From contig NZ_JNAW01000001.1 in the NCBI RefSeq assembly GCF_000760215.1, forward strand, positions 1-64,000: a stretch of 64,000 nt of DNA, given 5' to 3'. Within the stretch, counting starts at the first letter, position 1. Each line of letters opens with the position of its first letter. Below, piece after piece: positions 1-8,945 of the stretch. The position numbers and the translations under genes were made by a program. The notes beneath the pieces are model-generated. The model did no database searches and had not been told where the DNA came from. It saw nothing but the letters and a program-made list of their open reading frames with translations. This stretch comes from Prochlorococcus sp. MIT 0603. GTDB lineage: Bacteria; Cyanobacteriota; Cyanobacteriia; PCC-6307; Cyanobiaceae.

Positions 1-81
1 GGTGGCGGTCAAGGCGGTTACGGCGGTGGCGGTCAAGGCGGTTACGGCGGTGGCGGTCAAGGCGGTTACGGCGGTGGCGGT
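1..81 (+). repeat. 24-bp in-frame tandem repeat encoding GGGQGGYG
   Basis: The 24-base unit ggtggcggtcaaggcggttacggc-type occurs at 1-24, 25-48 and 49-72 with no mismatch, followed by a partial fourth copy. The array may extend left of the window. It encodes the glycine-rich linker of the RNA-binding protein, and copy number is likely to vary between strains by replication slippage. Confidence 0.9.
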
Positions 82-261
82 GCACAGCAACAAGTTGATC
101 AGCGTGCTTCTGGCGCTCAAGGTTGGGAAGATAGGAGTTATGGTTCTTCTTCTGAGTCTTCAGAGAGAGATGACACTCGCAGCAAGCGAAGAAGAGGAAC
201 TTCCTCTGATTCAGATGTTAGTAATGACGAAAATGTCGATTATGGTGGTGCGGAGGGATAA
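1..261 (+). CDS. Glycine-rich RNA-binding protein, C-terminal tail (5' truncated)
   Basis: Only the last 86 codons are in the window, read in frame 1 and ending at TAA 259-261. The visible part starts with three copies of an 8-residue Gly/Gln/Tyr unit (GGGQGGYG) plus a partial fourth. It then passes through a Gln/Ser-rich stretch into a charged Ser/Asp/Arg tail that includes KRRR. Such tails follow a single N-terminal RRM domain in cyanobacterial Rbp proteins, which bind RNA and are often cold-responsive. The RRM itself would lie upstream and cannot be seen, so the family call is inference from the tail. Frame 1 is preferred over the overlapping frame-2 reading because it gives the typical GGYGG composition. 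Confidence 0.7.
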   Translation, partial: GGGQGGYGGGGQGGYGGGGQGGYGGGGAQQQVDQRASGAQGWEDRSYGSSSESSERDDTRSKRRRGTSSDSDVSNDENVDYGGAEG

Positions 262-271
262 CTCTTAACGT

Positions 272-1270
272 TTACAGCCCGATATCTTCTAATTGTCGGG
301 CTGCTTTTACTAGAATATTCAAATCTGCTTTTTGTTGCTGAGCATTCATGCTGAGCTCATTTCTCCATTTCCGTGCACCTTTAACTCCTTGAACTAGGTT
401 TAATGTGTGTTTGCAAATATCCCATAAGCGACCATTTTGTTTTAAATGTTTTTCAGCGTATGGAATTAACCCTTTAATTGTTGAAGAAGCAGATATTCTT
501 TTTTCTTTTTCTCCAAAGAAAAAATGATCAATATTTTTCCATAGAAGTGGATTTGAATATATTGCTCTTCCTATCATTACTCCATCAAATGTTTTGAGGG
601 CTTCTATACATTGAGATTGATTTTTCAACCCGCCATTTAATTCGATTTTTAATTTTGGCCGATATTTTTTGATTCTCGCAACCATTTCATATTGAAGAGG
701 GGGGATTGTGCGATTTTGCTTAGGGTTTAAACCACTTAGCCATGCTTTTCTTGCATGAATTGAAAATCTTTCTGCCCCTGCTGAAGCTATTTTGTCTATA
801 AATTCAAGCAGAAATATTTCACTATCAAGATCATCTATTCCTGTTCTATGCTTAATTGTTACTGGAATATTGGTTGTTTGTTTCATCGCTTCAATACATT
901 TTGCCACTTGATCTGGATTAGCCATTAAACATGCACCGAAATTCCCAGATTTTACTTTTTGACTAGGGCATCCAAGGTTTAAATTGATTTCATCATATCC
1001 CCAAATCTCTGCTAGATGAGCAGCTTCAGAGAGTATTTTTGGATCATCTCCTCCTACCTGAAGTGCAATTGGTCGTTCTATTTCGTCAAAATCAAGCAAT
1101 TTTGAACAATTATATTCAAGAGCTTTTGCGACAATCATTTCTGTGTATAAAAGAGCTCTTTTGCTTATTTGCCGCATTAGCACTCTAAAATGTCTATCAG
1201 TACAGTCGAGCATTGGAGCTACACTGAATTGATAGGCTTCTGTTAGTAATGGCTTTACTTCGTTGATCAT
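272..1270 (-). CDS. dusA: tRNA-dihydrouridine synthase, DusA type
   Basis: This 332-residue flavoenzyme reduces uridine to dihydrouridine in the D-loop of tRNA, using FMN and NADPH in the cytoplasm. The N-terminal signature APMLDCTDRHFR (residues 18-29) matches the DusA subgroup, which acts at positions 20/20a. The catalytic cysteine is C101 in LGCPSQKVKSG. The length is normal for DusA. It runs convergent to the RNA-binding protein and ends over that gene's terminator. It is divergent from msrB with 54 bp between starts. The family call is firm; the exact target position is inferred from the subgroup. Confidence 0.93.
   Translation of the reverse strand: MINEVKPLLTEAYQFSVAPMLDCTDRHFRVLMRQISKRALLYTEMIVAKALEYNCSKLLDFDEIERPIALQVGGDDPKILSEAAHLAEIWGYDEINLNLGCPSQKVKSGNFGACLMANPDQVAKCIEAMKQTTNIPVTIKHRTGIDDLDSEIFLLEFIDKIASAGAERFSIHARKAWLSGLNPKQNRTIPPLQYEMVARIKKYRPKLKIELNGGLKNQSQCIEALKTFDGVMIGRAIYSNPLLWKNIDHFFFGEKEKRISASSTIKGLIPYAEKHLKQNGRLWDICKHTLNLVQGVKGARKWRNELSMNAQQQKADLNILVKAARQLEDIGL
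275..303 (+). terminator. Rho-independent-like terminator between the RNA-binding protein and dusA
   Basis: A perfect 8-bp inverted repeat (cagcccga 275-282, tcgggctg 296-303) with a 13-nt loop is followed by cttttac. It starts 13 bp after the stop of the glycine-rich protein. It lies inside the last codons of the convergent dusA gene, so it could act on plus-strand transcripts. Confidence 0.7.
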
Positions 1271-1324
1271 TTTTTGTTTTTATACATTTAGTTTTCACTT
1301 AGAAAGCTTTGATTTATTTATCTT

Positions 1325-1831
1325 ATGAATAGCAAATTTTTGTTGTTTAGTCGTAGGTCTTTTTTAATGGGATTTTGGTCATTTTTTTTAGGGAGTTTTT
1401 TTCGCCCTAAAAAAGTCTTAGCTGCATCTGATTCTGATCAATATTCTTTTGTTTTAACAAAAGAAGATTGGAAAAAACGACTTTCTCCAGAGGCCTTTAA
1501 TGTTTTGAGAAAAGAAGGTACTGAAAGACCTTTTTCTAGTTTATTGAATAATGAGAAAAGAAAAGGAATTTTTGTTTGTGCTGGATGCGAGCAGCCTTTG
1601 TTTGATTCTTCTAAGAAATTTGATAGTGGAACTGGATGGCCAAGTTTTTGGGAACCGTTGCCAAATGCAATAAATACCAAAAAGGATTTTAAATTAATTG
1701 TCCCTCGTACCGAATATCATTGTAGTAAATGTGGTGGTCATCAAGGTCATGTATTTAATGATGGACCTAGGCCATCGGGAAAAAGATATTGCAATAATGG
1801 TGTTGCACTTCTTTTCCGCCCATTGGATTGA
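1325..1831 (+). CDS. msrB: Peptide-methionine (R)-S-oxide reductase with a Tat signal
   Basis: MsrB reduces the R epimer of methionine sulfoxide in proteins. The 168-residue protein has the zinc CxxC pairs C85/C88 and C133/C136, the SGTGWPSFW motif (101-109) and the catalytic cysteine C156 in RYCNNG. Residues 1-35 carry a twin-arginine motif (SRRSFLMGF), a hydrophobic stretch and an AxA-like site near residue 34. The enzyme is therefore predicted to be exported folded, to the periplasm or thylakoid lumen, and to repair oxidised proteins there. Most bacterial MsrB proteins are cytosolic, so the signal is notable. The ATG start is required to include it. Confidence 0.92.
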   Translation: MNSKFLLFSRRSFLMGFWSFFLGSFFRPKKVLAASDSDQYSFVLTKEDWKKRLSPEAFNVLRKEGTERPFSSLLNNEKRKGIFVCAGCEQPLFDSSKKFDSGTGWPSFWEPLPNAINTKKDFKLIVPRTEYHCSKCGGHQGHVFNDGPRPSGKRYCNNGVALLFRPLD

Positions 1832-1917
1832 ATTTACCTTGGTGCGGGCTTCCGTAGCTTGTTAGATCTTCACTCTTTGCTTCAAGATTAAGGACTAGAG
1901 TTTAAAAAAGGTTTCAT

Positions 1918-2703
1918 ATGGCTGAAGAACTTTCAACATCAAGTCAAGAAGGTCTAGAAATAGATTCTAATAGTGATCAATCTGAGCGAATTGATTCCTC
2001 TTTTAATGAAAAATCATCAGTTGATTCATTACAAGAGGATCAAATTGATATGATCGAGAATAAAATTAATCCCGACTCTACCCCCAATTCTGACGCTACT
2101 TCAGACTCTGAACTAGATACGGAATCAATTAAGCAACCTCTTGATAATGAAGCTCGTCTTCAGCAGTTAGAAAGTGAACATGAGACTTTGAAAAGTCAAT
2201 ATATGAGGATAGCCGCAGATTTTGACAATTTCAGAAAACGTCAAACTCGAGATCAAGATGATTTAAAAGTGCAGCTTACTTGTACTACTTTGAGTGAAAT
2301 TTTGCCAGTTGTAGATAATTTTGAGCGGGCTAGACAACAAATCATCCCAGAAGGAGAAGAAGCCTTAAACCTTCATAGGAATTATCAAAATCTTTATAAG
2401 CAACTTGTTGATGTTTTAAAGAAGCTGGGTGTTGCCCCTATGAGAGTTGTAGGCCAAGCTTTTGATCCAACTCTTCATGAGGCCCTTCTTAAAGAGCCAA
2501 GTGATGAAGTTCTTGAGGATATAATTATTGAAGAATTAGTTCGCGGATATCATTTGAATGGAAGAGTTTTGCGTCATGCTCAAGTGAAAGTTTCTATGGG
2601 GCCTGGTCCTAAAAGTAATGATGAAGAAAAGCAAATAGATGAAGTTAAACAGACTGTTAATGATAATGATTCTGACGACTTACAAGAAGGATCAGTCTCA
2701 TGA
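1918..2703 (+). CDS. grpE: GrpE, nucleotide exchange factor of DnaK
   Basis: GrpE drives ADP release from DnaK in the Hsp70 chaperone cycle. The 261-residue protein has a long acidic, Ser/Asp-rich and probably disordered N-terminus (1-75), a coiled coil (about 80-130, including DFDNFRKRQ), and the C-terminal beta domain with the typical PTLHEAL segment. The N- and C-terminal acidic tails make it longer than E. coli GrpE (197 residues), as is common in cyanobacteria. It lies 44 bp upstream of dnaJ on the same strand and is probably cotranscribed. I saw no CIRCE element in the 86 bp upstream. Confidence 0.95.
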   Translation: MAEELSTSSQEGLEIDSNSDQSERIDSSFNEKSSVDSLQEDQIDMIENKINPDSTPNSDATSDSELDTESIKQPLDNEARLQQLESEHETLKSQYMRIAADFDNFRKRQTRDQDDLKVQLTCTTLSEILPVVDNFERARQQIIPEGEEALNLHRNYQNLYKQLVDVLKKLGVAPMRVVGQAFDPTLHEALLKEPSDEVLEDIIIEELVRGYHLNGRVLRHAQVKVSMGPGPKSNDEEKQIDEVKQTVNDNDSDDLQEGSVS

Positions 2704-2747
2704 AATTTTTTTTTAAAGTTCCACCTTCAATAGAGATTTAACAACTA

Positions 2748-3875
2748 ATGGCAGACTTTTATGACACTTTAGGAGTAAGTCGAGATGCTGACGCTGATAG
2801 TTTAAAGCGAGCTTATCGACGGTTGGCTAGGCAATATCATCCTGACATTAATAAAGAAGCTGGAGCGGAAGATCGCTTTAAAGAAATTGGTCGTGCATAT
2901 GAAGTTTTAGGTGATCCAGATAAGAGAGCTAGATATGATCAATTTGGTGAAGCTGGACTAGGTGGAAGTGCTGGCATGCCTGATATGGGAGATATGGGAG
3001 GCTTTGCAGATATTTTTGAAACTTTTTTTGGGGGAGCAGGAGCATCTGGCGCCAGGAAGCAAAGAAGAGGTCCTGTTCAAGGAGATGATTTACGATATGA
3101 CTTAACTATTGATTTTAATCAAGCTGTATTTGGCCAAGAGAGAGAAATAAAAATCCCTCATTTGGAAACTTGTGATACTTGTAACGGGAATGGTTCAAAG
3201 CCAGGAACTGGACCTACAAATTGTTCCACTTGTGGCGGAGCTGGGCAGGTTAGGAGAGCTACCAGAACACCTTTTGGAAGCTTTACTCAGGTTTCTGATT
3301 GTCCTAGTTGCGGTGGATCTGGTCAGGTTATTTCAAATCCATGTTCTACTTGTGGCGGGCAGGGAGTAAAGCAAGTACGAAAAAAGCTTAGAATTAATAT
3401 TCCTGCAGGTGTAGACACTGGCACTAGGTTAAGGGTCTCTGGAGAAGGCAATGCTGGTTTACGAGGTGCCCCTTCTGGAGATTTATATGTCTTTCTGAAA
3501 GTCAAAAGTCACTCGCGTTTAAAAAGAGAGGGTTTAAATATTCTCTCAGAAGTTAATGTTAGTTATTTACAAGCAATTCTTGGAGACACAATTGAGATAG
3601 AAACTGTTGATGGTCCTACTAGCCTTCAGATTCCTTCAGGTACTCAACCAAGTGCTGTTTTAACCTTAGAAAATAAAGGAATACCCAAACTAGGTAACCC
3701 TGTTGCCAGAGGGAATCATTGTGTTTCAGTCAATATTAGGATCCCATCAAGATTGACAGATGATGAGAAATCACTGTTGGAAAAGTTAGCCAGACATTAT
3801 TCTGCACGTGGACCTCAAAATCATCACCATAAAAGTGGTTTATTTAGTAGTCTTTTTAGAAATAATGATAATTGA
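2748..3875 (+). CDS. dnaJ: DnaJ (Hsp40) co-chaperone
   Basis: DnaJ delivers unfolded clients to DnaK and stimulates its ATPase. The 375-residue protein has the full type I layout: a J domain with HPD at 31-33, a Gly/Met-rich linker (about 70-108), a zinc domain with four CxxCxGxG units (C142/C145, C159/C162, C185/C188, C199/C202), and the C-terminal client-binding domains. It is preceded by grpE. Its stop codon overlaps the start of the next gene in a TGATG arrangement, pointing to translational coupling. Confidence 0.96.
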   Translation: MADFYDTLGVSRDADADSLKRAYRRLARQYHPDINKEAGAEDRFKEIGRAYEVLGDPDKRARYDQFGEAGLGGSAGMPDMGDMGGFADIFETFFGGAGASGARKQRRGPVQGDDLRYDLTIDFNQAVFGQEREIKIPHLETCDTCNGNGSKPGTGPTNCSTCGGAGQVRRATRTPFGSFTQVSDCPSCGGSGQVISNPCSTCGGQGVKQVRKKLRINIPAGVDTGTRLRVSGEGNAGLRGAPSGDLYVFLKVKSHSRLKREGLNILSEVNVSYLQAILGDTIEIETVDGPTSLQIPSGTQPSAVLTLENKGIPKLGNPVARGNHCVSVNIRIPSRLTDDEKSLLEKLARHYSARGPQNHHHKSGLFSSLFRNNDN

Positions 3876-4105
3876 TGCTTAGATATATTGATCTTAGAGG
3901 TACACCATGTCCCGTTAATTTTATTCGTTGCCGCTTAGAACTTGAAGGCTTAGATCATAATCAGAAATTAAAAGTGGATCTTGATAGAGGTGAACCTGAG
4001 GATATGGTTGTGTCAGGTTTAACCAAAGAAGGTCATAAAATAGAACAAATACTTGTTAAGAATAATTGGATTAGATTAATTATTACTCGCAATGAAATTA
4101 GATAA
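3875..4105 (+). CDS. TusA/SirA-family sulfur-carrier-like protein
   Basis: A 76-residue protein opens with LRYIDLRGTPCPVNFIRCR, the TusA/YeeD-type CPxP-like motif. Its cysteine is the usual sulfur-accepting residue, although the fourth position here is N rather than P. TusA proteins relay persulfide sulfur for tRNA thiolation or other sulfur chemistry; the partner here is unknown. The ATG at 3875 overlaps the dnaJ stop by one base. A TTG three bases upstream is possible but less likely. The gene overlaps rsgA by 14 bp, so dnaJ, this gene and rsgA look like a tightly coupled run. Confidence 0.8.
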   Translation: MLRYIDLRGTPCPVNFIRCRLELEGLDHNQKLKVDLDRGEPEDMVVSGLTKEGHKIEQILVKNNWIRLIITRNEIR

Positions 4106-5012
4106 TCAATCTTTTCAAGGAATTGTAGTTGCTTTAAAGGCAAATTATTTAATAGTTGAAATTAATTTTGATGAATTAACTGATATTTCACAAAAATTTA
4201 AGAGCAGTAATACAATAAGATTGCTTTGTACTAAAAGAAATCGTTTATCATATTATGGCTTCTCAGTCAGCGTTGGAGATAATGTTTTAGTTGATTCAAT
4301 TGATTGGACAGAATTAAGAGGAGTTATTACTAATGTTAAGCCTAGAAAAATATTTATATCAAGACCACCTGTTGCTAATTTCAGTGATTTATTTGTAGTC
4401 TTTTCTTGTAATGAACCTTCTTTTGACTCAAATCAATTAACTCGTTTCTTAGTTTCAGCGGAAGATATATCTAAAAACATTACGATAATTCTAACAAAAA
4501 GTGATCTCATCCCAAAAGATTTGTTGAATAGATATTCTGATAGATTACAAAAATGGGGATACAATTCTATTTCAGTCTCTATTCTTACTGGAGAAGGTAT
4601 TAATAATTTAAAAGAAAAACTAAAATTTATAAAATTAGGAGTATTATGTGGACCATCAGGTGTAGGTAAAACTAGTTTACTCAATTATTTAATTCCAGAA
4701 GTTTCATTACCTATTAGTAATCTATCAAAAAAATTAAAACGTGGTAGGCATACAACAAGACATGTAGAACTTTTTAGAATTTATGATACTATTTTTCTGG
4801 CAGATACACCTGGCTTTAATCAACCTTTCTTAAGTTTAGAACCCTATAAACTTTCTAAACTCTTTCCAGAATTGAGAGATCAATTAGATAAACGTAATTG
4901 TAAGTTTAGAGATTGTTTACATTTACATGAGCCAGGTTGCATTGTTTCTAAGAATTGGGAGAGATATCCTATATATACTAAAATTCTTCAAGAAATGGTT
5001 AATCTTCGTTAG
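4092..5012 (+). CDS. rsgA: Ribosome small-subunit biogenesis GTPase RsgA (YjeQ)
   Basis: RsgA is a circularly permuted GTPase that checks late 30S maturation. The 306-residue protein has an N-terminal OB fold (about 1-85), then the G4 motif TKSD (135-138), which comes before the G1 P-loop GPSGVGKT (187-194) as expected for the permuted fold. G3 is DTPG, and the C-terminal zinc module has the pattern [14 protein letters not shown]. It overlaps the TusA-like gene at its 5' end and the convergent ybaB gene by 14 bp at its 3' end. Confidence 0.93.
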   Translation: MKLDNQSFQGIVVALKANYLIVEINFDELTDISQKFKSSNTIRLLCTKRNRLSYYGFSVSVGDNVLVDSIDWTELRGVITNVKPRKIFISRPPVANFSDLFVVFSCNEPSFDSNQLTRFLVSAEDISKNITIILTKSDLIPKDLLNRYSDRLQKWGYNSISVSILTGEGINNLKEKLKFIKLGVLCGPSGVGKTSLLNYLIPEVSLPISNLSKKLKRGRHTTRHVELFRIYDTIFLADTPGFNQPFLSLEPYKLSKLFPELRDQLDKRNCKFRDCLHLHEPGCIVSKNWERYPIYTKILQEMVNLR

Positions 5013-5346
5013 TAATTCCTGGTAAGTTCAGATTTAAACCACCTGTTAACTCTTGCATTTTATTTTTCATATTTGTTGTTGATGTTTCATGTGCTACTTG
5101 CATTGCTTCAAGTATTGCACTTTCGATAATTTCTTTATTTTCTTTCAAGAGAGAGTCTTCGATCATTACTTTCATAGGCTTTTGATTTCCTGATACGAAA
5201 ACAGTAACAGTCCTATCCTCATTAGTGCCTTCTAATTCCATTTCCTCCAACTCTTCTTGTAACTTTTGTGCATCTTGTTGGATTTGCTGGGCTTTCTTAA
5301 AGGCCTCGGTTATTTGCCCAAAATTTGGAAGTCCGAATGCTGCCAT
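4999..5346 (-). CDS. YbaB/EbfC-family nucleoid-associated protein
   Basis: This small DNA-binding protein (115 residues from the ATG at 5346) belongs to the YbaB/EbfC family, which forms dimers that coat and bend DNA. It shows the family layout: a helical N-terminus rich in Gln/Lys/Glu ([20 protein letters not shown]), a central beta sheet ([19 protein letters not shown]), and a C-terminal amphipathic helix. An upstream start at 5358 would add MIKN. I prefer the internal start because homologues I remember begin MAxFGLPNFG. It lies downstream of murB on the same strand, possibly as part of a murC-murB-ybaB unit. Confidence 0.88.
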   Translation of the reverse strand: MAAFGLPNFGQITEAFKKAQQIQQDAQKLQEELEEMELEGTNEDRTVTVFVSGNQKPMKVMIEDSLLKENKEIIESAILEAMQVAHETSTTNMKNKMQELTGGLNLNLPGITNED

Positions 5347-5379
5347 GTTCTTAATCATCTATGCATTACATTAGATGAT

Positions 5380-6264
5380 TTAGTTGAAACCAAGCTTCTT
5401 TACTTCTGTATGAAGCAAAAAGCCATGTTTCTCTTTTACTTTTTCTTGAATCGTTGATATTAGAAGCAAGATGTCTTTAGCTGAAGCTTTGTTCTTGTTG
5501 ACTATAAAATTTGCATGTATAGAGGAAATTTCTGCTCCCCCTACTCGTAGGCCTTTTAAGCCTAGATTTTCAATTATTTGACCTGCTTTGTACCCTGTAG
5601 GATTTCTAAAAACACTTCCACAGCTAGGAAGATGATATGGTTGAGTTTTTAAGCGATGATTAAGGTTATTAGTTGTTAAATCAGTTATTGATTTAGGGTT
5701 ATGTCCAGGTTCAAGAGAAAAGCGAGCAGATAACACAATCAGTTTTTCTTCTTGTAAAAGACTACTTCTGTAAGAATAATTAAGTTCATGATTTTTTATC
5801 TCATACAAAGCTTTTGTTTTTGTAGAAAATACTTTGACTGAAATGAGTCTATCTGCTGTGCAATTCCCTTGAGCTCCAGCATTCATAACAGATGCTCCTC
5901 CTATTGTTCCTGGTATACCTACTGCCCATTCGAGTCCATGAAGTCCTTCCCTTGCAGCTTTTCTAGCTACATTAGGCATTGGTTCCCCTCCTAAAGCTTC
6001 AATAACACCTGTAGTTTTATCAATTGTGCATCCTTGTACTTTTTTTGTGCATATTGTTAGCCCTAGCAAGCCATTATCATTTATTAGAAGATTTGAACCA
6101 GCTCCAATTGTTTGATAATTAATCTTTTTATTCTCAGCCCATTCGATTAATTCTATGACCTCACTTATAGTACTTGGTTCGGCGATCCATTGTGCTGGAC
6201 CACCAATCTTCCATGTAGTAAATTTAGAAAGAGAAATACAATTTTTAATTTTTTTATACAACAT
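5380..6264 (-). CDS. murB: UDP-N-acetylenolpyruvoylglucosamine reductase
   Basis: MurB uses FAD and NADPH to reduce the enolpyruvyl group and form UDP-MurNAc in peptidoglycan synthesis. The 294-residue protein has the FAD-binding segments [10 protein letters not shown] and [18 protein letters not shown], plus SCGSVFRNP with the proton-donor serine region. It ends in the short form typical of type II MurB. It lies 9 bp after murC on the same strand, so the two are almost certainly cotranscribed. Confidence 0.95.
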   Translation of the reverse strand: MLYKKIKNCISLSKFTTWKIGGPAQWIAEPSTISEVIELIEWAENKKINYQTIGAGSNLLINDNGLLGLTICTKKVQGCTIDKTTGVIEALGGEPMPNVARKAAREGLHGLEWAVGIPGTIGGASVMNAGAQGNCTADRLISVKVFSTKTKALYEIKNHELNYSYRSSLLQEEKLIVLSARFSLEPGHNPKSITDLTTNNLNHRLKTQPYHLPSCGSVFRNPTGYKAGQIIENLGLKGLRVGGAEISSIHANFIVNKNKASAKDILLLISTIQEKVKEKHGFLLHTEVKKLGFN

Positions 6265-6273
6265 TATATTTTT

Positions 6274-7713
6274 TTAAATGTTGATTTTTAGCTCATTGTT
6301 GATAAGATTATCTGACAATTGTGTGATATCACCAGCCCCCATAATTAATATGAGATCATTCTCATAAGTTTTTTCTTGTAAAATATCTATGATTTTTGTT
6401 AGACTACCAGATAGTGAAATAGAAAGTTTTGGATATTTTTTTAATATAAACGATTTCAGGATATCAATATTTACATTTTTAATTGCTTTTTCTCCTGCAC
6501 TATATATTGGAGCAATAATGAGAAAATCAGCTGCACCTAAATAATTAGCAAAGTCAAGCATTAAGTCTCTGAGCCTGCTATATCTATGAGGCTGAAAAAT
6601 AACTACCAGTCTTTCAGGTTTATTTGGTAAATTTGACTTTTTGCTATTAATTATTAATCTAGCCATTCGGATTGTTTCTCTAATTTCACTTGGATGATGA
6701 GCATAATCATCAACAATTATCCTTCCTTTCCAATTTCCTTTAAATTCAAAACGACGTTGTGGTCTTTCAAGACTGCAAAGACTTTTTTTAAGCTTGTTAA
6801 AAGGAATACCTGTTTGCCTACAAGCTGAGATGGCACCTAATATATTATTTAAATTATGTTCACCAGGAAGATTGATTAGTATTTTATCAATTAAATTTCC
6901 TTTTTCATAATATTTTGCAATTGTTCTTTCTCCATTCATTTCTATAGGAATTGCAGAATAATCAACATCCTTAAAATTTTTTGTTGACCACCATATTGCT
7001 TTAGATTGAATGCATTGACGAAGATTAGGGCAATCAAAATTTGCTATAATATGATTAGATTGTTCTATAAAAATATGAATAGATTTTTTTAAATCTTCAA
7101 GATCTTTATAGTGATCTGTATGGTCTAGTTCAAGGTTAGTTAATATCGAAATATTTCCACTATATTTTGATATACTACCATCAGACTCATCTATTTCTGC
7201 GATTATAAACTCACCTTTACCTGAATATGCATTGCTTTCATAATAAGGAATAATACCTCCTATAATTGCAGTTGGATCTTGACTATTCTTTGCCATTAAT
7301 GTAGCAATTATAGTACTTGTTGTTGTTTTTCCATGGCTTCCAGCTATTAGGATTGATTTTTGTTTCTTAATTAAAAAAGCAAGAACATCAGAACGATGTA
7401 AGATCTTTAATTTATTTTTATAAGAACAGATGAGCTCCGCATTTTCTTTTGGTATTGCAGTGCTAATAACTATTATTAATTCATCATTATAAATTTTATT
7501 TTCTTTTATAAGTTTTTCTATATTGCTTGATTCTTGTTTTTTAAAAAGAGTGACTCCAATTCTTTCTAAGTTTCTTATTGATGGATTATAAATTCTATCT
7601 GATCCAGAAACAGAATACCCTCTTTTAGATAAAACTAAAGCTAAACCGGACATTCCAATTCCTCCTACTCCAATGAAGTGGAAGTGCTTTTGCTGGTTTC
7701 TTCGTTCAGTCAA
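6274..7713 (-). CDS. murC: UDP-N-acetylmuramate-L-alanine ligase
   Basis: MurC adds L-alanine to UDP-MurNAc with ATP. The 479-residue protein starts with the Mur-ligase nucleotide-binding segment FHFIGVGGIGMSGLA. Its ATP P-loop is GSHGKTTT (125-132), followed by the central-domain ELDHTDHY motif and the C-terminal VDDYAHHPSEI and FQPHRYSRLRDL motifs. It is the first gene of the murC-murB pair and diverges from gap2 across a 187-bp promoter region. Confidence 0.96.
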   Translation of the reverse strand: MTERRNQQKHFHFIGVGGIGMSGLALVLSKRGYSVSGSDRIYNPSIRNLERIGVTLFKKQESSNIEKLIKENKIYNDELIIVISTAIPKENAELICSYKNKLKILHRSDVLAFLIKKQKSILIAGSHGKTTTSTIIATLMAKNSQDPTAIIGGIIPYYESNAYSGKGEFIIAEIDESDGSISKYSGNISILTNLELDHTDHYKDLEDLKKSIHIFIEQSNHIIANFDCPNLRQCIQSKAIWWSTKNFKDVDYSAIPIEMNGERTIAKYYEKGNLIDKILINLPGEHNLNNILGAISACRQTGIPFNKLKKSLCSLERPQRRFEFKGNWKGRIIVDDYAHHPSEIRETIRMARLIINSKKSNLPNKPERLVVIFQPHRYSRLRDLMLDFANYLGAADFLIIAPIYSAGEKAIKNVNIDILKSFILKKYPKLSISLSGSLTKIIDILQEKTYENDLILIMGAGDITQLSDNLINNELKINI

Positions 7714-7839
7714 ATGGATTTGTTAGACCAATGAACGATAACTCGCTCTGTCTCATAAGGCTCGTTTTTTAATTTTGGCAATTTTTTTAACGGTTTTATT
7801 GACGTTTTGACTTTTTTTTCATGAAGAAGCTAAAAAAAT

Positions 7840-7868
7840 TTATTAATTGCGCAACTTTTCTGTATGAT
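7840..7868 (+). promoter_or_regulatory. Possible promoter for gap2
   Basis: A TATGAT hexamer at 7863-7868, directly preceded by TG, resembles a -10 box about 33 bp before the gap2 start. The hexamer at the right spacing for a -35 box (ttatta, about 7840-7845) is a poor match. This is a guess from consensus only. The 187-bp gap between murC and gap2 must hold both divergent promoters. Confidence 0.3.
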
Positions 7869-7900
7869 CACAGGCCCTTCTGGTTTAGCGGTTTTTTCAA

Positions 7901-8923
7901 ATGACTTTGCGTGTTGCGATTAATGGATTCGGCCGAATTGGTCGCAACTTCATGAGGTGTTGGTTAAGTCGAGGTGAAAATACAGGACTTGATCTTGTAG
8001 GAGTCAACGTCACCTCTGATCCCAAAACAAATGCCCATTTGTTGAAGTATGACTCCATACTTGGACAAATTAAAGATGCTGAAATTGATTACACGGATGA
8101 CACTTTCATTATCAATGGTAAGACCATAAAATGTTTCTCTGATAGAAACCCAATGAATCTTCCTTGGAAAGAGTGGGGGATTGATTTGGTTATTGAATCT
8201 ACTGGTGTTTTTAATACATTTGAGGGTGCTAGCAAGCATTTACAAGTTGGAGCAAAAAAGGTGATTCTTACAGCTCCTGGAAAAGGAGAAGGTGTGGGTA
8301 CTTTCGTTGTTGGAGTAAATGCTGATCAATATCGGCATGATGATTTTAATGTTTTGAGTAATGCAAGTTGTACTACTAATTGTCTTGCACCTATTGTGAA
8401 AGTATTGGATCAATCTTTTGGTATTAATAAAGGATTGATGACCACAATCCATAGTTATACCGGCGACCAAAGGATTCTCGATAACAGCCATAGAGATCTT
8501 AGAAGAGCTCGTGCTGCTGCAATGAATATTGTTCCTACTTCTACTGGTGCAGCGAAAGCTGTGGCTTTAGTTTATCCAGAAATGAAGGGCAAGTTAACTG
8601 GAATTGCCATGCGAGTTCCAACCCCTAATGTTTCTGCTGTTGATTTGGTATTTGAATCTGCGCGTTCAATTACTGCAGAATCAATAAATGCAGCATTAAA
8701 AACTGCCTCTGAAAGTTCTATGAAAGGAATTATTAAATATGGCGATACTCCTCTTGTTTCAAGTGATTATGCAGGTACTAATGATTCGACAATCGTAGAT
8801 ACTGCTTTAACTATGGCAATAGGAGATAATTTAGGTAAAGTTGTAGCTTGGTATGATAATGAATGGGGCTACAGTCAAAGAGTTGTTGACTTGGCTGAAG
8901 TTGTTGCAAAGAATTGGAAATAA
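7901..8923 (+). CDS. gap2: Glyceraldehyde-3-phosphate dehydrogenase, photosynthetic type
   Basis: This 340-residue GAPDH reduces 1,3-bisphosphoglycerate in the Calvin cycle and runs gluconeogenically. It has the NAD(P)-binding NGFGRIGRN segment (8-16), the catalytic C157 in SNASCTTNC, the partner H184 in [10 protein letters not shown], and the C-terminal WYDNEWGYS. The cyanobacterial gap2 enzyme accepts both NADPH and NADH. Assignment to gap2 rather than glycolytic gap1 rests on overall resemblance and on Prochlorococcus relying on the photosynthetic form. It faces thiL convergently with a 22-bp gap. Confidence 0.94.
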   Translation: MTLRVAINGFGRIGRNFMRCWLSRGENTGLDLVGVNVTSDPKTNAHLLKYDSILGQIKDAEIDYTDDTFIINGKTIKCFSDRNPMNLPWKEWGIDLVIESTGVFNTFEGASKHLQVGAKKVILTAPGKGEGVGTFVVGVNADQYRHDDFNVLSNASCTTNCLAPIVKVLDQSFGINKGLMTTIHSYTGDQRILDNSHRDLRRARAAAMNIVPTSTGAAKAVALVYPEMKGKLTGIAMRVPTPNVSAVDLVFESARSITAESINAALKTASESSMKGIIKYGDTPLVSSDYAGTNDSTIVDTALTMAIGDNLGKVVAWYDNEWGYSQRVVDLAEVVAKNWK

Positions 8924-8945
8924 ATATTCGGTTATTTCATTAACT

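Noticed and set aside
2-268. Frame-2 reading of the repeat region giving an 88-residue Ala/Val-rich protein
   Set aside because: It is a frame shadow of the glycine-rich protein; frame 1 gives the expected GGYGG composition and a natural acidic tail.
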